Shown here in pieces: positions 16,030 through 24,661 of a DNA stretch of 64,000 nt. Origin of the DNA: Christiangramia sabulilitoris (lineage in GTDB: Bacteria; Bacteroidota; Bacteroidia; Flavobacteriales; Flavobacteriaceae); the NCBI RefSeq assembly GCF_007050985.1, contig NZ_VHSF01000001.1, positions 1,240,001 through 1,304,000 of the forward strand. The letters are read 5' to 3'. Numbering within the stretch: position 1 is the stretch's first letter; every line of letters begins with the position of its first letter. Below the pieces are notes generated by a model that did not search any database, was not told where the DNA came from, and was given only the letters and a program-made list of their open reading frames with translations. A program made the translations under genes and the position numbers.

Positions 16030-17709
16030 CTAGTTACTAATCTTAGCCCAGGAATCACGCAAGCTCACAGTCCTGTTAAATACAGGCTTCGCCGTAGTTG
16101 AATCCTTATCCACACAAAAATAACCAATACGCTGGAACTGTACCTTATCCTGCACCTGTGCATCTGTAAGGCTTGGTTCCAAATATCCGGTTACCACTTT
16201 GAGTGAATCTGGATTTACAAATTCAAGATAGTCTTTATCTTTAACACCGTCAGGGGTTTCTTCAGTAAATAACCTGTCATAGAGCCTTATTTCAGCTTTT
16301 ATAGCATGCTTCACAGATACCCAATGCAGCGTACCTTTTACTTTTCTAAGAGATTCCTCAGTACCACTACCACTTTTACTTTTTGGATCATAAGTACAGT
16401 GGATCTCTGTTATATTTCCTTCGCTGTCCTTTACTACATCCTCACCTTTAATAATATAGGCGTTTTTTAATCTTACTTCTTTACCCAGGGTAAGCCTGAA
16501 GAACTTGCGATTAGCACTTTCTTTAAAATCTTCCCTTTCAATATATAATTCTCTTGAAAACGGAACCTGTCTGCTTCCTGCAGATTCATCTTCAGGATTA
16601 TTTTCAGCCTCCAGCCATTCCTCTTCTCCTTCAGGATAGTTGGTAATTACCAGCTTAACCGGATCCAGAACACCCATGACCCGGGGAGCGATCTTATTCA
16701 GGTCTTCACGGGCACAGAACTCTAGGTGCGAAACATCAATTAGATTCTCTCTTTTACCAACTCCTATGGAATCTGCAAATTTCCTGATTGCATCGGGGGT
16801 ATATCCCCTTCTTCTCAATCCTGAAATAGTTGGCATTCTTGGATCATCCCAGGAATCTACAATACCTTTTTCCACCAATTGAAGCAATTTTCTTTTGCTT
16901 ACCACAGTATGACTAAGGTTTCGTCTGGCAAATTCGCGCTGCTTAGGCTCAAAATCGCCGGGTTTACTTACTTTACTAATAAACCAGTTATATAATTCAC
17001 GGTGGGGAAGAAATTCGAGGGTACAGAATGAATGCGAAACCTGTTCAATAAAATCACTTTCACCATGAGCCCAGTCATACATAGGATATATTTTCCATTC
17101 GGTCCCGGTACGGTGGTGACTTTTATGAAGACAACGGTACATTACAGGATCTCGCATCAACATATTCGAAGCCGCCATATCTATTTTGGCTCTGAGCACG
17201 TCCCCTTTTTCCGGAGTATCTCCGTTCTTCATTTTCTCGAAAAGCTCCAGGTTTTCCTCCACAGACCGGTTTCTGTAAGGACTTTCTTTACCCGGCTGGG
17301 TAGGAGTTCCTTTCTGTTCTGCTATTTCTTCTGAAGTCTGGCTATCCACATAGGCATCCCCATTTTTTATCATTTCTACAGCCCAGTCATACAACTGCTG
17401 AAAATAATCTGAAGCATAACATTCCCTGGCCCATTTAAATCCAAGCCATTCTATATCTGCTTTTATAGCATCCACATATTCCTGCTCTTCCTTTGCGGGA
17501 TTAGTATCATCAAAACGAAGATTAACCGGGGCGTTGTAACGCTCGCCCAATCCAAAATTTAAACAGATCGAGGAAGCATGCCCTATATGTAAATATCCAT
17601 TAGGTTCTGGTGGAAACCTGAACTTAAGCTGATCCTTTTTATATTCCTTTTGCAGATCTTCTTCAATAATTTGTTCAATGAAATTAAGCGACTTTTTCTC
17701 TTCGGCCAT
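16030..17709 (-). CDS. glnS: Glutaminyl-tRNA synthetase
   Basis: A 559-residue class I synthetase charging tRNA-Gln in the cytoplasm. The HIGH motif lies in PPEPNGYLHIGHA (about 31-43). The KMSKS-type loop is TVVSKRKLL (about 271-279), and the C-terminal anticodon-binding beta-barrels run from about 345 to the end. Length is normal for bacterial GlnRS. Its presence beside a standard GltX indicates direct Gln-tRNA charging. The ATG at 17709 gives a typical start (MAEEKKSLNFIEQIIEEDL). Confidence 0.97.
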   Translation of the reverse strand: MAEEKKSLNFIEQIIEEDLQKEYKKDQLKFRFPPEPNGYLHIGHASSICLNFGLGERYNAPVNLRFDDTNPAKEEQEYVDAIKADIEWLGFKWARECYASDYFQQLYDWAVEMIKNGDAYVDSQTSEEIAEQKGTPTQPGKESPYRNRSVEENLELFEKMKNGDTPEKGDVLRAKIDMAASNMLMRDPVMYRCLHKSHHRTGTEWKIYPMYDWAHGESDFIEQVSHSFCTLEFLPHRELYNWFISKVSKPGDFEPKQREFARRNLSHTVVSKRKLLQLVEKGIVDSWDDPRMPTISGLRRRGYTPDAIRKFADSIGVGKRENLIDVSHLEFCAREDLNKIAPRVMGVLDPVKLVITNYPEGEEEWLEAENNPEDESAGSRQVPFSRELYIEREDFKESANRKFFRLTLGKEVRLKNAYIIKGEDVVKDSEGNITEIHCTYDPKSKSGSGTEESLRKVKGTLHWVSVKHAIKAEIRLYDRLFTEETPDGVKDKDYLEFVNPDSLKVVTGYLEPSLTDAQVQDKVQFQRIGYFCVDKDSTTAKPVFNRTVSLRDSWAKISN

Positions 17710-17889
17710 AACTAATATAAAATGAAGAGCAAATTTATCAAATTTTAAGTCGCCCGCATACTAAACCTGGAGAAAGCTTACTAATTATAAACTATCTTCA
17801 TAATCAGAAAAATCCTTTCTATAACAAGTTGGAATAGTTTGTTCTGTGATAAAGCATATTTATTGGATATTTTAGCAAAAAAAAAAAAA

Positions 17890-18246
17890 GTGGGAGTAAT
17901 AAAACTGAAGAACATCAAGGTATTTTCCTACCATGGATGCCTGGATGAGGAAAGTAAAATTGGCAGTGAATACCGCGTAGATCTAAAGGTTCACGGTGAT
18001 CTTTCACACTCAGCCAAAACAGATGATTTGAGTGATACCATAGATTATGTACATTTAAATAAAATCGTAAAAGAAGAAATGGCTATAAGGTCAAAATTAC
18101 TGGAAAGTGTGGCTGAAAGAATATTGAAACGTATCATGAACGAACTCATTATGGTTCAGAAAGCTAAGGTTGATGTTTCAAAAATAAACCCGCCAATAGG
18201 CGGAAATGTAGCTATGGTAACGGTAAGCAGAACGAAATCCCGTTAG
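17890..18246 (+). CDS. folB: Dihydroneopterin aldolase
   Basis: A 118-residue folate-biosynthesis enzyme that cleaves dihydroneopterin to 6-hydroxymethyl-dihydropterin and glycolaldehyde. Family features are the start (MGVIKLKNIKVFSYHGCLDEE), the substrate-binding Glu and Lys region (SKIGSEYRVDL, KINPPIGG) and the total length. The GTG at 17890 is chosen: the frame extends upstream to 17839, but those residues do not fit the family. A run of 13 A residues (17877-17889) sits directly before the start codon. tRNA-Cys follows from its own promoter. Confidence 0.9.
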   Translation: MGVIKLKNIKVFSYHGCLDEESKIGSEYRVDLKVHGDLSHSAKTDDLSDTIDYVHLNKIVKEEMAIRSKLLESVAERILKRIMNELIMVQKAKVDVSKINPPIGGNVAMVTVSRTKSR

Positions 18247-18254
18247 ATTTTAGT

Positions 18255-18283
18255 TTTGAAACTTAAAATTTTTATTACATTTG
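18255..18283 (+). promoter_or_regulatory. Promoter of tRNA-Cys
   Basis: TTTG (18255-18258), 17 bp, then TACATTTG (18276-18283) match both flavobacterial promoter boxes. The tRNA starts 15 bp later. Confidence 0.8.
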
Positions 18284-18297
18284 CCATCCTGTAAAAG

Positions 18298-18368
18298 GGC
18301 ATCGTGGCCGAGTGGCTAGGCAGAGGTCTGCAAAACCTTGTACAGCGGTTCGAATCCGCTCGATGCCT
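18298..18368 (+). tRNA. tRNA-Cys (anticodon GCA)
   Basis: The 71-nt cloverleaf has acceptor GGCATCG/CGATGCC, a GTCTGCAAAAC anticodon region with GCA, and a T-arm of AGCGG-TTCGAAT-CCGCT. The discriminator base is T, as expected for Cys. CCA is not encoded. It is followed directly by a terminator and by partial copies of its own 3' end. Confidence 0.97.
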
Positions 18369-18590
18369 CAAAAAGCTTCCTGTAATCAGGGAGCTTTTTT
18401 TATTTATAAAAGTTAGGTAATACAGCGGTTCTCCCGAAGCATCGGGACGCTCGATGCCTCAAAAAGCTTCCTTTAATCAGGGAGCTTTTTTATTTATATA
18501 AGTTAAGTAGTACAGCGGTTCTCCCGAAGCATCGGGACGATCGATGCCTCAAAAAGCTTCCTTGAATAAGGAAACTTTTTTTATTGATTA
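18341..18590 (+). repeat. Three tandem copies of tRNA-Cys 3' end plus terminator, two with a hairpin at the T-loop
   Basis: Unit 1 (18341-18420) is the real tRNA 3' part and its terminator. Units 2 (18421-18510) and 3 (18511 to about 18590) repeat TACAGCGGTTC, then TCGATGCCTCAAAAAGCTTC and a terminator stem. In both copies the five T-loop bases GAATC of the tRNA are replaced by the 16-base perfect hairpin TCCCGAAGCATCGGGA (18432-18447 and 18522-18537). Copies 2 and 3 share the insert, so it entered once and the unit was then duplicated. Unit 3's terminator stem is degraded. The rest of the gap to 18748 shows nothing else. Confidence 0.9.
18371..18401 (+). terminator. Terminator of tRNA-Cys
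   Basis: AAGCTTCC (18373-18380) pairs with GGGAGCTT (18389-18396), followed by a T run. The same stem recurs in the second repeat unit at 18464-18487. Confidence 0.85.
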
Positions 18591-18748
18591 TCATCACAAT
18601 TAGTACATAACTACTTCCAAACCATAGAGGTTTCTATATGGAATTACTATTGGGAAAAGTTACCTTGCCTCTTCAAATTCAGAATATAAGACACAGAGTA
18701 AACCCCTTTAAGTTATATTCTTCAAATTATTCTTTATAAAAATATTGA

Positions 18749-19477
18749 CTATTCTTCCCCGGAAGTGAAGTTTTCAATTTTGCCTATAAGTGAATCATTT
18801 GGGGTGATCTCTTCGATCTGGTCTTTGATCTCATTTACCTGTTCTGGAAAAACTCCCTGGAAAATCAATACACTGCCAAAAACGATCAATAAGACACTTA
18901 TCGCTTTTTTCATTATATAGATTCTGTTAGGCGTGAGTTTTCTGTTTAGTTTCTTAGCAAGGAGGATCTTGGCGATATCAACGATAAGGTAAGTAAGCAA
19001 AACACTACCTAAAAAAACTGATATCCGGTTTGGGACCATATCCAGTTTAGGGCCAAATACAATGATTACTCCCAGCCAGAAACCCAATACACCAATATTG
19101 ATAAAATTTAGAATAAAACCCTTCGCACACAGACTGAAATAGTCGCTTTTACCAAGTTTCCTTATCTCTGGAGTTTCCTCATCTGTAATAAGCACTTTCT
19201 TGGTCTGTATAAAACTCATCAGGCCATAGGTCGCAAGGATCATCCCACCGAAAATAAATAAGGCAGGATCATCTTTAAGCCTTTCGAGAAGTTTTGTGGT
19301 ACTAAAATAGGCAATGAAGATAAAAACAACATCGGCAAGGATTACCCCAACATCTAAGGCAAAGGCTGCTCTAAACCCTTTTATTGCAGCTGTTTCCAGC
19401 AATACAAAGAAAACCGGACCAAATAAGAAAGCCAGGAAAAATCCAAGTGGTAGGGCAGCTAAAACGTCCTGTAACAT
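18749..19477 (-). CDS. LysE family exporter
   Basis: A 242-residue inner-membrane protein with about six hydrophobic segments. It begins with LAALPLGFFLAFLFGPVFFV, the LysE/RhtB signature start, followed by GFRAAFALDVGVILADVVFI. LysE-type carriers export amino acids or related metabolites by exchange for protons; the substrate is not evident. A soluble acidic tail of about 35 residues after the last membrane segment is longer than in RhtB proteins but common in Bacteroidota members. A TACATTTG -7 box lies upstream on the minus strand. It is downstream of, but separated from, rnr. Confidence 0.88.
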   Translation of the reverse strand: MLQDVLAALPLGFFLAFLFGPVFFVLLETAAIKGFRAAFALDVGVILADVVFIFIAYFSTTKLLERLKDDPALFIFGGMILATYGLMSFIQTKKVLITDEETPEIRKLGKSDYFSLCAKGFILNFINIGVLGFWLGVIIVFGPKLDMVPNRISVFLGSVLLTYLIVDIAKILLAKKLNRKLTPNRIYIMKKAISVLLIVFGSVLIFQGVFPEQVNEIKDQIEEITPNDSLIGKIENFTSGEE

Positions 19478-19572
19478 ACAGTTAAGTTGTTTTGCAAATG
19501 TAAACTTTTTGTTCTTTTTACAGAATCAGGGTTTTCAAAGCAAATCCTTCGGAACAGATTAAAAGATACCCG

Positions 19573-21771
19573 TTAACTCGCTTCAACCTCTGCCCTGTTC
19601 CCCAGCAAGGTAAAATCAAGGTGTCTTCTTATCAGATCGGCATTTTTAACTTTTACATATACTTCATCCCCAAGGGTATAAGACTGGCCTGTCTTTTTAC
19701 CTACAACTGAGAATTCATCCGGATTAAATTCATAATGATCATCGTTCATATCTCTCAAACGTATCATTCCCTCGCATTTATTTTCTACGATCTCTACAAA
19801 AATACCCCATTCGGTTACCCCGGAGATCACACCAAGGAATTCTTCATTTTCGTGATCCTGCATGAATTTTACCTGCATGTATTTAATAGAATCCCTTTCG
19901 GCATTGGTTGCCAGGTTTTCCATTTCACTACTATGATGACATTTTTGTTCGTATTCTTCCTCGCTGGCAGATTTCTGGCCGTCAAGATAATGTTGTAATA
20001 ACCTATGCACCATCACATCAGGATATCTACGAATAGGAGAAGTGAAGTGGGTATAATAATCAAAAGCTAAACCATAATGCCCTATATTTTCAGTTCCATA
20101 ATAGGCTTTACTCATGGTTCTTATGGCCAGCGTATCCACCATATTCTGTTCTTTCCTGCCTTTTACATCTTCCAGTAAATTGTTTAAGGAAGCAGTGGTG
20201 GTACTACGATCCTTTAAATTTAATTTATGGCCAAACCTGCCCACTATGGTTTGTAAGGCAGCTAGTTTCTGGTCGTCTGGTTCATCATGACAACGATAAA
20301 CAAAAGTCTTTTTAGGGCTTTGTTTACCTATGAATTCTGCTACTTTCTTATTGGCAAGCAACATAAATTCTTCTATTAATTTATTTGCATCTTTAGCAGT
20401 TTTAAAGAATACCCCAACCGGTTCATTTTCTTCATTTAAGTTGAATTTCACCTCAACCTTATCAAAAGAGATCGCTCCATCACGCATTCTGCGGGAACGC
20501 ATCTTTTTAGCCAGCCTGTTTAAGGTTACTACAGCTTCAACTAAAGCACCACGCACACTGTAAGCATGGTTTCTTATAGAAACATCATCAGGAATAGTCC
20601 CGGTTCCTGTTTCAATAATATGCTGAGCTTCTTCATAAGCAAAACGTTCATCAGAGTAGGTTACTGTTCTTCCAAACCATTGGTCTACAACTCTTGCATT
20701 ATCATCAATTTCAAAAACGGCTGAAAAAGTGAACTTTTCTTCTTTCGGTCTTAAAGAACAGGCGTTATTAGATAAGATCTCGGGTAACATAGGCACTACC
20801 CTGTCTACAAGATATACCGAAGTTGCCCGGTCATATGCTTCATCATCCAGGATCGTTCCCGGTTGAAGATAATGTGATACATCTGCAATATGGATCCCGA
20901 TCTCGTAATTCCCATTTTCCAGTTTTTGAAAACTTAAAGCATCGTCAAAATCCTTGGCATCCTTAGGATCAATAGTAAAAGTAAGCACGTCACGCATGTC
21001 CCTTCTTTTATTGATCTCTTCCTCATTTATGGAAGTATCTATTTCATTGGCAAAATTTTCTATTTCCTCAGGGAATTCATGGGGTAATCCATATTGAGCC
21101 AGGATAGAATGAATTTCAGTATGATGTTCACCGGGAGTTCCAAGCACTCTGGTGATCTTTCCAAAAGGAGAATCAGCTTTTTCAGGCCATTCTTCGAATT
21201 CAACCACCACTTTATCTCCGTTTTCTGCTCCATTAAGTTTATTACCGGAAACAAAAAAGTCTGTATACATAGATTTATCATCTATAACTACAAACCCGAA
21301 ATCCTTCTTTTGCTGAAGAGTTCCTACGAATTCTACCCTTTTTCTTTTAATGATCTTGGTTATCTCACCTTCAGATCTTTTCCTTCTGCGTCTGTTATAA
21401 ACATAGATTTCTACCGTATCACCATCAAAAGCCGCATTGAGATCCTTTTGAGCGATGAAAATATCATCGGCGAATTCTTCTACCATCACATAGCCATAAC
21501 CCTTTGTGGTTAGGTCCAGTACACCGGTAAAGTAATTCTTATTTTCTTCGATTGTGAATTTTCCACGATCTATCTCTTTTATCTCTTTTTTAGCCGCTAA
21601 CTGGGCTAATTTTTTGATAATCTGATTCCTACTGCTGGCATCGTTAACTCCAAGGACTGAAGCTATTTGTTTGTAGTTGTAAGTTTTTCCGGAATTTTTG
21701 CGAAGTATGTCAATGATACTTCTTGATAAGTTTCCTGGTATTTTAGGACTACTCTTTTTCTTTCTATTCAT
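19573..21771 (-). CDS. rnr: Ribonuclease R
   Basis: A 732-residue processive 3'-5' exoribonuclease for structured RNA and mRNA/rRNA turnover. Domain order is a helix-turn-helix-like N-terminus (about 15-75), cold-shock domains (about 80-225), the RNB catalytic domain (about 250-570) with active-site aspartates in DPKDAKDFDDALS, and an S1 domain at about 635-720. The ATG at 21771 gives MNRKKKSSPKIPG; a GTG two codons upstream is a weaker option. The gene points away from the AT-rich region at 21.8-22.9 kb. Confidence 0.96.
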   Translation of the reverse strand: MNRKKKSSPKIPGNLSRSIIDILRKNSGKTYNYKQIASVLGVNDASSRNQIIKKLAQLAAKKEIKEIDRGKFTIEENKNYFTGVLDLTTKGYGYVMVEEFADDIFIAQKDLNAAFDGDTVEIYVYNRRRRKRSEGEITKIIKRKRVEFVGTLQQKKDFGFVVIDDKSMYTDFFVSGNKLNGAENGDKVVVEFEEWPEKADSPFGKITRVLGTPGEHHTEIHSILAQYGLPHEFPEEIENFANEIDTSINEEEINKRRDMRDVLTFTIDPKDAKDFDDALSFQKLENGNYEIGIHIADVSHYLQPGTILDDEAYDRATSVYLVDRVVPMLPEILSNNACSLRPKEEKFTFSAVFEIDDNARVVDQWFGRTVTYSDERFAYEEAQHIIETGTGTIPDDVSIRNHAYSVRGALVEAVVTLNRLAKKMRSRRMRDGAISFDKVEVKFNLNEENEPVGVFFKTAKDANKLIEEFMLLANKKVAEFIGKQSPKKTFVYRCHDEPDDQKLAALQTIVGRFGHKLNLKDRSTTTASLNNLLEDVKGRKEQNMVDTLAIRTMSKAYYGTENIGHYGLAFDYYTHFTSPIRRYPDVMVHRLLQHYLDGQKSASEEEYEQKCHHSSEMENLATNAERDSIKYMQVKFMQDHENEEFLGVISGVTEWGIFVEIVENKCEGMIRLRDMNDDHYEFNPDEFSVVGKKTGQSYTLGDEVYVKVKNADLIRRHLDFTLLGNRAEVEAS

Positions 21772-21990
21772 TATCACTTAGTATACGATAAAATTACGTC
21801 AATATAATAACACCTGATGAAATTCATTTTAAAGTTTTGTTAAGTCATTGAGGATTAATTAGGTACATTAAATAGTCAAAAAATAAAAAATTTATATTTT
21901 TTTTATTTCTTTTAAGATTTATTCTTAATAATTTCTTAATTTTACTTTAACATTCCCCCCGACTACTAGCACTATTTTGGTTGTAACATT

Positions 21991-22155
21991 ATGAAAGTCA
22001 GCAAGTCAGTCAAATTCTCCGCATTATTTTTCCTGATATTTATATTTGGAATTCTCTTTTTTGTGAACAGCATTAACAAAACTCTGGACAAAAATTCGCA
22101 ATCTTTTGAAAAAGAGCATTTCCAGCAAACCTTAGCTTCTACCTTATCTGAATAA
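21991..22155 (+). CDS. Small single-span membrane protein, 54 aa, unknown
   Basis: A short open frame (ATG at 21991, TAA ending at 22155) encodes MKVSKSVKFSALFFLIFIFG..., a basic N-terminus followed by one strong transmembrane segment (about 9-29), then a polar tail rich in Asn, Ser, Lys and Glu. It sits 31 bp before the DUF2007 gene on the same strand, after a 210-bp AT-rich leader. I recognise no family. The N-in topology, codon use and operon-like placement support it being real, but it could be a fortuitous ORF. Confidence 0.5.
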   Translation: MKVSKSVKFSALFFLIFIFGILFFVNSINKTLDKNSQSFEKEHFQQTLASTLSE

Positions 22156-22186
22156 ATCCTACCTTTAAGGTAGTTAATCCTTGAAG

Positions 22187-22429
22187 ATGAAAGAATATTT
22201 ATGCCTGGCGACCTTTACCTATCCCCACGAATATTTTGTTGTTAAATTAAAATTCGAAGAGGCAGGGATACGTCATTTCTTTCAGAACGAAACTCTCATT
22301 GGTCTTTTACCCCTTTCTTCAGTAGCCTTTGGCGGAATCAGGTTAATGGTCCACCCTGCAGATCTTACCATAGCAAAAGAAATCATAGATTCTTTAAATG
22401 ACAAATCTTCTCATCTAAGGATAGTTTAG
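22187..22429 (+). CDS. DUF2007 domain protein
   Basis: An 80-residue protein beginning MKEYLCLATFTYPHEYFVVK. Its pattern of sequence reading into a change of residue exposure (KLKFEEAGIRHFFQNE, FGGIRLMVHPADLTIAKEII) fits DUF2007, a small ferredoxin-like fold annotated as a putative signal-transducing protein and often a GlnB-like ACT relative. The function is unknown. The ATG at 22187 is preferred to a TTG at 22181. The gene borders the candidate origin region. Confidence 0.8.
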   Translation: MKEYLCLATFTYPHEYFVVKLKFEEAGIRHFFQNETLIGLLPLSSVAFGGIRLMVHPADLTIAKEIIDSLNDKSSHLRIV

Positions 22430-22943
22430 TTATAAACATTATATATCATATTTATTATTTCTTCTTTTTAAAAAAATTTAAATGATGTTATATGATGGTG
22501 TGTTCATTTGTACAACAATTTTTTTAAGCTTTGTTTGGTATTTCACTTGTAAACTTTTGGTAACAGGTTATCAACACAGCTGTTAATTGCTAAGTCCTTG
22601 AGCCTCTAGTGATTTTAAGAATTACTTAACAAAAGTTCATAAAATTTATACAATAGATTTTATTGAAAAGTTAGAAGTTAACAATTGTGAATAACCTGTT
22701 TTTGGGTGCTCATAAGTATCTTAAAAATTCTATAGTTATAATTTGATTTATTCAACCCAATTCTGGTATTGTTATTATTATCTTAAAAAACAAATTTCTT
22801 TGTGAGATTTTCATCAAAGGTTTTGAACAATGTACTGTCAATTTTAAAGCACTGGAAAATAAGAGATTCTATAAAGTAATTAACAATCAAAATTAAGCCG
22901 GTTAACAGCCTCTTTTTTTAACTTTGTCACAAACAACTCAACT
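22430..22943. other. oriC: AT-rich intergenic region, candidate replication origin (oriC)
   Basis: This 514-bp gap has no open frame I can support. It contains two facing DnaA-box-like sequences: TTATCAACA at 22568-22576 (one mismatch to TTATCCACA) and, on the other strand, TTATTCACA at 22686-22694 (matches TTATNCACA). Both lie in a longer shared context, AACAGGTTAT followed by (C/T)(A/C)ACA, forming an inverted repeat about 110 bp apart. AT-rich runs surround them. Gene orientation switches from mainly minus to mainly plus around here, and perfect parS sites lie 14-16 kb away. Two boxes are few for an oriC, so this remains a candidate. Confidence 0.42.
22919..22926 (+). promoter_or_regulatory. 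-7 element for rpiB
   Basis: TAACTTTG matches TAnnTTTG and ends 17 bp before the rpiB ATG. A -33 box is not obvious. Confidence 0.5.
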
Positions 22944-23384
22944 ATGAAAATATCAATTGGAAATGATCATGCCGGTACAGGTTATAAGGAAATGATCAAG
23001 GAAAAGCTGGAATCAATGGGACACACTGTTACTAATTATGGTACAAATTCTGAAGACAGCGTTGACTATCCAGATTTTGTACATCCTGTCGCTGAAGATG
23101 TGGAAAATAAAAAAGCAGATCTTGGTATCATTATATGTGGTAGTGGCAATGGAGCTAACATGACCGCTAATAAGCACCAGGGCGTTCGTTCTGCCTTATG
23201 CTGGAATGTGGAGATCGCAAAGCTTGCCAGGGAACATAATGATGCTAATATTATAAGTATTCCTTCCAGATTTGTGGCAGAAAATCTGGCTACAGAAATG
23301 GTAGAAACCTTTGTCAACACAGATTTTGAAGGTGGTCGTCACCAAAGAAGAGTAGATAAGATCCCGGCAAAAAAGTATTGTTAA
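22944..23384 (+). CDS. rpiB: Ribose-5-phosphate isomerase B
   Basis: A 146-residue RpiB/LacAB-family isomerase interconverting ribose 5-phosphate and ribulose 5-phosphate in the pentose phosphate pathway. It begins MKISIGNDHAGTGYKE (substrate-binding Asp-His). The catalytic Cys and anion hole lie in IIICGSGNGANMTANK (about 68-83), and the C-terminal GGRHQRRVDKI loop contributes phosphate-binding residues. Length is normal. The acetyltransferase gene begins 5 bp after its stop. Confidence 0.95.
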   Translation: MKISIGNDHAGTGYKEMIKEKLESMGHTVTNYGTNSEDSVDYPDFVHPVAEDVENKKADLGIIICGSGNGANMTANKHQGVRSALCWNVEIAKLAREHNDANIISIPSRFVAENLATEMVETFVNTDFEGGRHQRRVDKIPAKKYC

Positions 23385-23389
23385 TAAGC

Positions 23390-23836
23390 ATGGATCTAAC
23401 CATAGAAGTAAAAAAGTTCAGTGATTTGAAGCTCACTGAACTTTACGATATTCTGCAACTACGCTCAGAAGTTTTTGTAGTCGAACAGGATTGCGTTTAC
23501 CAGGATATTGATGGTAAGGATGATAAGGCCTTACATATAATTGGATTCAAAAATGGTAATATAGTAGCTTATACGCGGTGTTTCGAACCCGGTTATTATT
23601 TCGACCAGGCCTCTATAGGCAGAGTCGTGGTAAAAGAATCTGAAAGAAGGTATGGTTACGGTCACGAGATCATGAAAGCTTCAGATAAAGCCATCAGGCA
23701 GAATTACCAAACTTCAAATATTAAACTTTCAGCTCAGCAGTATTTGATCAAATTTTATCAGGCTCACGGTTATGTAACCACCGGTGAAGGTTACCTGGAA
23801 GATGGTATTCCACATATCGCCATGATCAAGGATTAA
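23390..23836 (+). CDS. GNAT acetyltransferase, ElaA family
   Basis: A 148-residue cytoplasmic N-acetyltransferase. It shows the ElaA-type start (LYDILQLRSEVFVVEQDCVYQD), the acetyl-CoA-binding loop ESERRYGYGHEIMKAS (RxxGxG/A, about 84-99), and the terminal LIKFYQAHGYVTTGE strand. The substrate is unknown. It is 5 bp behind rpiB and probably cotranscribed. Its TAA stop shares four bases (TTAA) with the stop of the convergent sterol desaturase gene. Confidence 0.9.
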   Translation: MDLTIEVKKFSDLKLTELYDILQLRSEVFVVEQDCVYQDIDGKDDKALHIIGFKNGNIVAYTRCFEPGYYFDQASIGRVVVKESERRYGYGHEIMKASDKAIRQNYQTSNIKLSAQQYLIKFYQAHGYVTTGEGYLEDGIPHIAMIKD

Positions 23837-24651
23837 TTCCTTGTTTTGATACTTCGGTTAAATGGAATTTTTAACTGGTAGCTTATCTTATCTGAAGTAC
23901 TGTCTTCGATTAAATCTATTCCGTAGCGTATCTTTTGAGTTTGATCATAAACGAATGTTCCAAAGATCCTGTCCCAGATACTAAGCATATTGCCATAGTT
24001 ACGGTCTGTCCAGGGTAGCTTATAGTGATGATGGAATTTATGCATATTAGGAGTTACGAAAATATAACTTAAAGTTTTATCTATTCTTAGCGGCAAATTG
24101 ATATTTGCGTGTGTAAAATATGTAAAGAAAACGCTTAGGATCCTGTAGAAAAAATAAAAGGCTACCGGCATACCCATTATGATTACTGCAACAAGAGCGA
24201 AAGATTCACGAATTATAAAATCCAGGGGATGATGTCTGGTTCCCGTAGTTGCATCAACATGCGTGTCTGTATGATGAATTAGATGTAACCGCCACATCCA
24301 TTTGACCTTATGTAATAGAAAATGCACAAAATATTGAGCTATCAGGTCAAGAACAATAATAGCTAATACTAGTTCTATCCAGGTGGGTAATTCTATAAGT
24401 TGAAGTAAGCCAAATTGTGTTTTATCCAGCCAGATAAAAATCCCGGCAGTGAGTATGCCAAAGAGTGTATTTATAAGCAATACAAATCCCAGGAAAATAA
24501 AATTGGTCCGGGCATGTTTCCATTTATCGTAGTTGAATTTTACCAGAGCATAATAACCTTCCAGAATCCAGAATCCACCAAGGATCAATACTATCCAGGA
24601 CAATTTTTGCCAGACCGGCATTTCCTCGAAGAATAGTAAAAAATTATTCAA
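23833..24651 (-). CDS. Sterol desaturase / fatty acid hydroxylase family protein
   Basis: A 272-residue integral membrane di-iron enzyme with four or five hydrophobic segments. The histidine clusters of the superfamily are visible: HFLLHKVKWMWRLHLIHHTD (HxxxH and HxxHH, about 110-130), HHPLD and HKFHHHYKLP near 210. Family members hydroxylate or desaturate lipids such as sterols and carotenoids; the substrate is unknown. The start is uncertain: the frame opens with a TTG at 24651 and an ATG at 24621 would cut ten residues. It follows the S41 protease gene by 10 bp on the same strand. Confidence 0.88.
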   Translation of the reverse strand: MNNFLLFFEEMPVWQKLSWIVLILGGFWILEGYYALVKFNYDKWKHARTNFIFLGFVLLINTLFGILTAGIFIWLDKTQFGLLQLIELPTWIELVLAIIVLDLIAQYFVHFLLHKVKWMWRLHLIHHTDTHVDATTGTRHHPLDFIIRESFALVAVIIMGMPVAFYFFYRILSVFFTYFTHANINLPLRIDKTLSYIFVTPNMHKFHHHYKLPWTDRNYGNMLSIWDRIFGTFVYDQTQKIRYGIDLIEDSTSDKISYQLKIPFNRSIKTRN

Positions 24652-24661
24652 AACCTTAGAT

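Noticed and set aside
16106-16114. Perfect DnaA box TTATCCACA
   Set aside because: It lies inside the glnS coding sequence, stands alone, and encodes ordinary residues; a single 9-mer is expected by chance.
17877-17889. Run of 13 A residues before folB as a phase-variation tract
   Set aside because: It is upstream of the start codon, not within the coding frame, and folB is a housekeeping gene; polyA leaders are common in AT-rich genomes.
18341-18590. Integrase attachment sites (att) at the tRNA-Cys 3' end
   Set aside because: The copies are adjacent tandem units with no element or integrase between them, so an integrated island is not supported.
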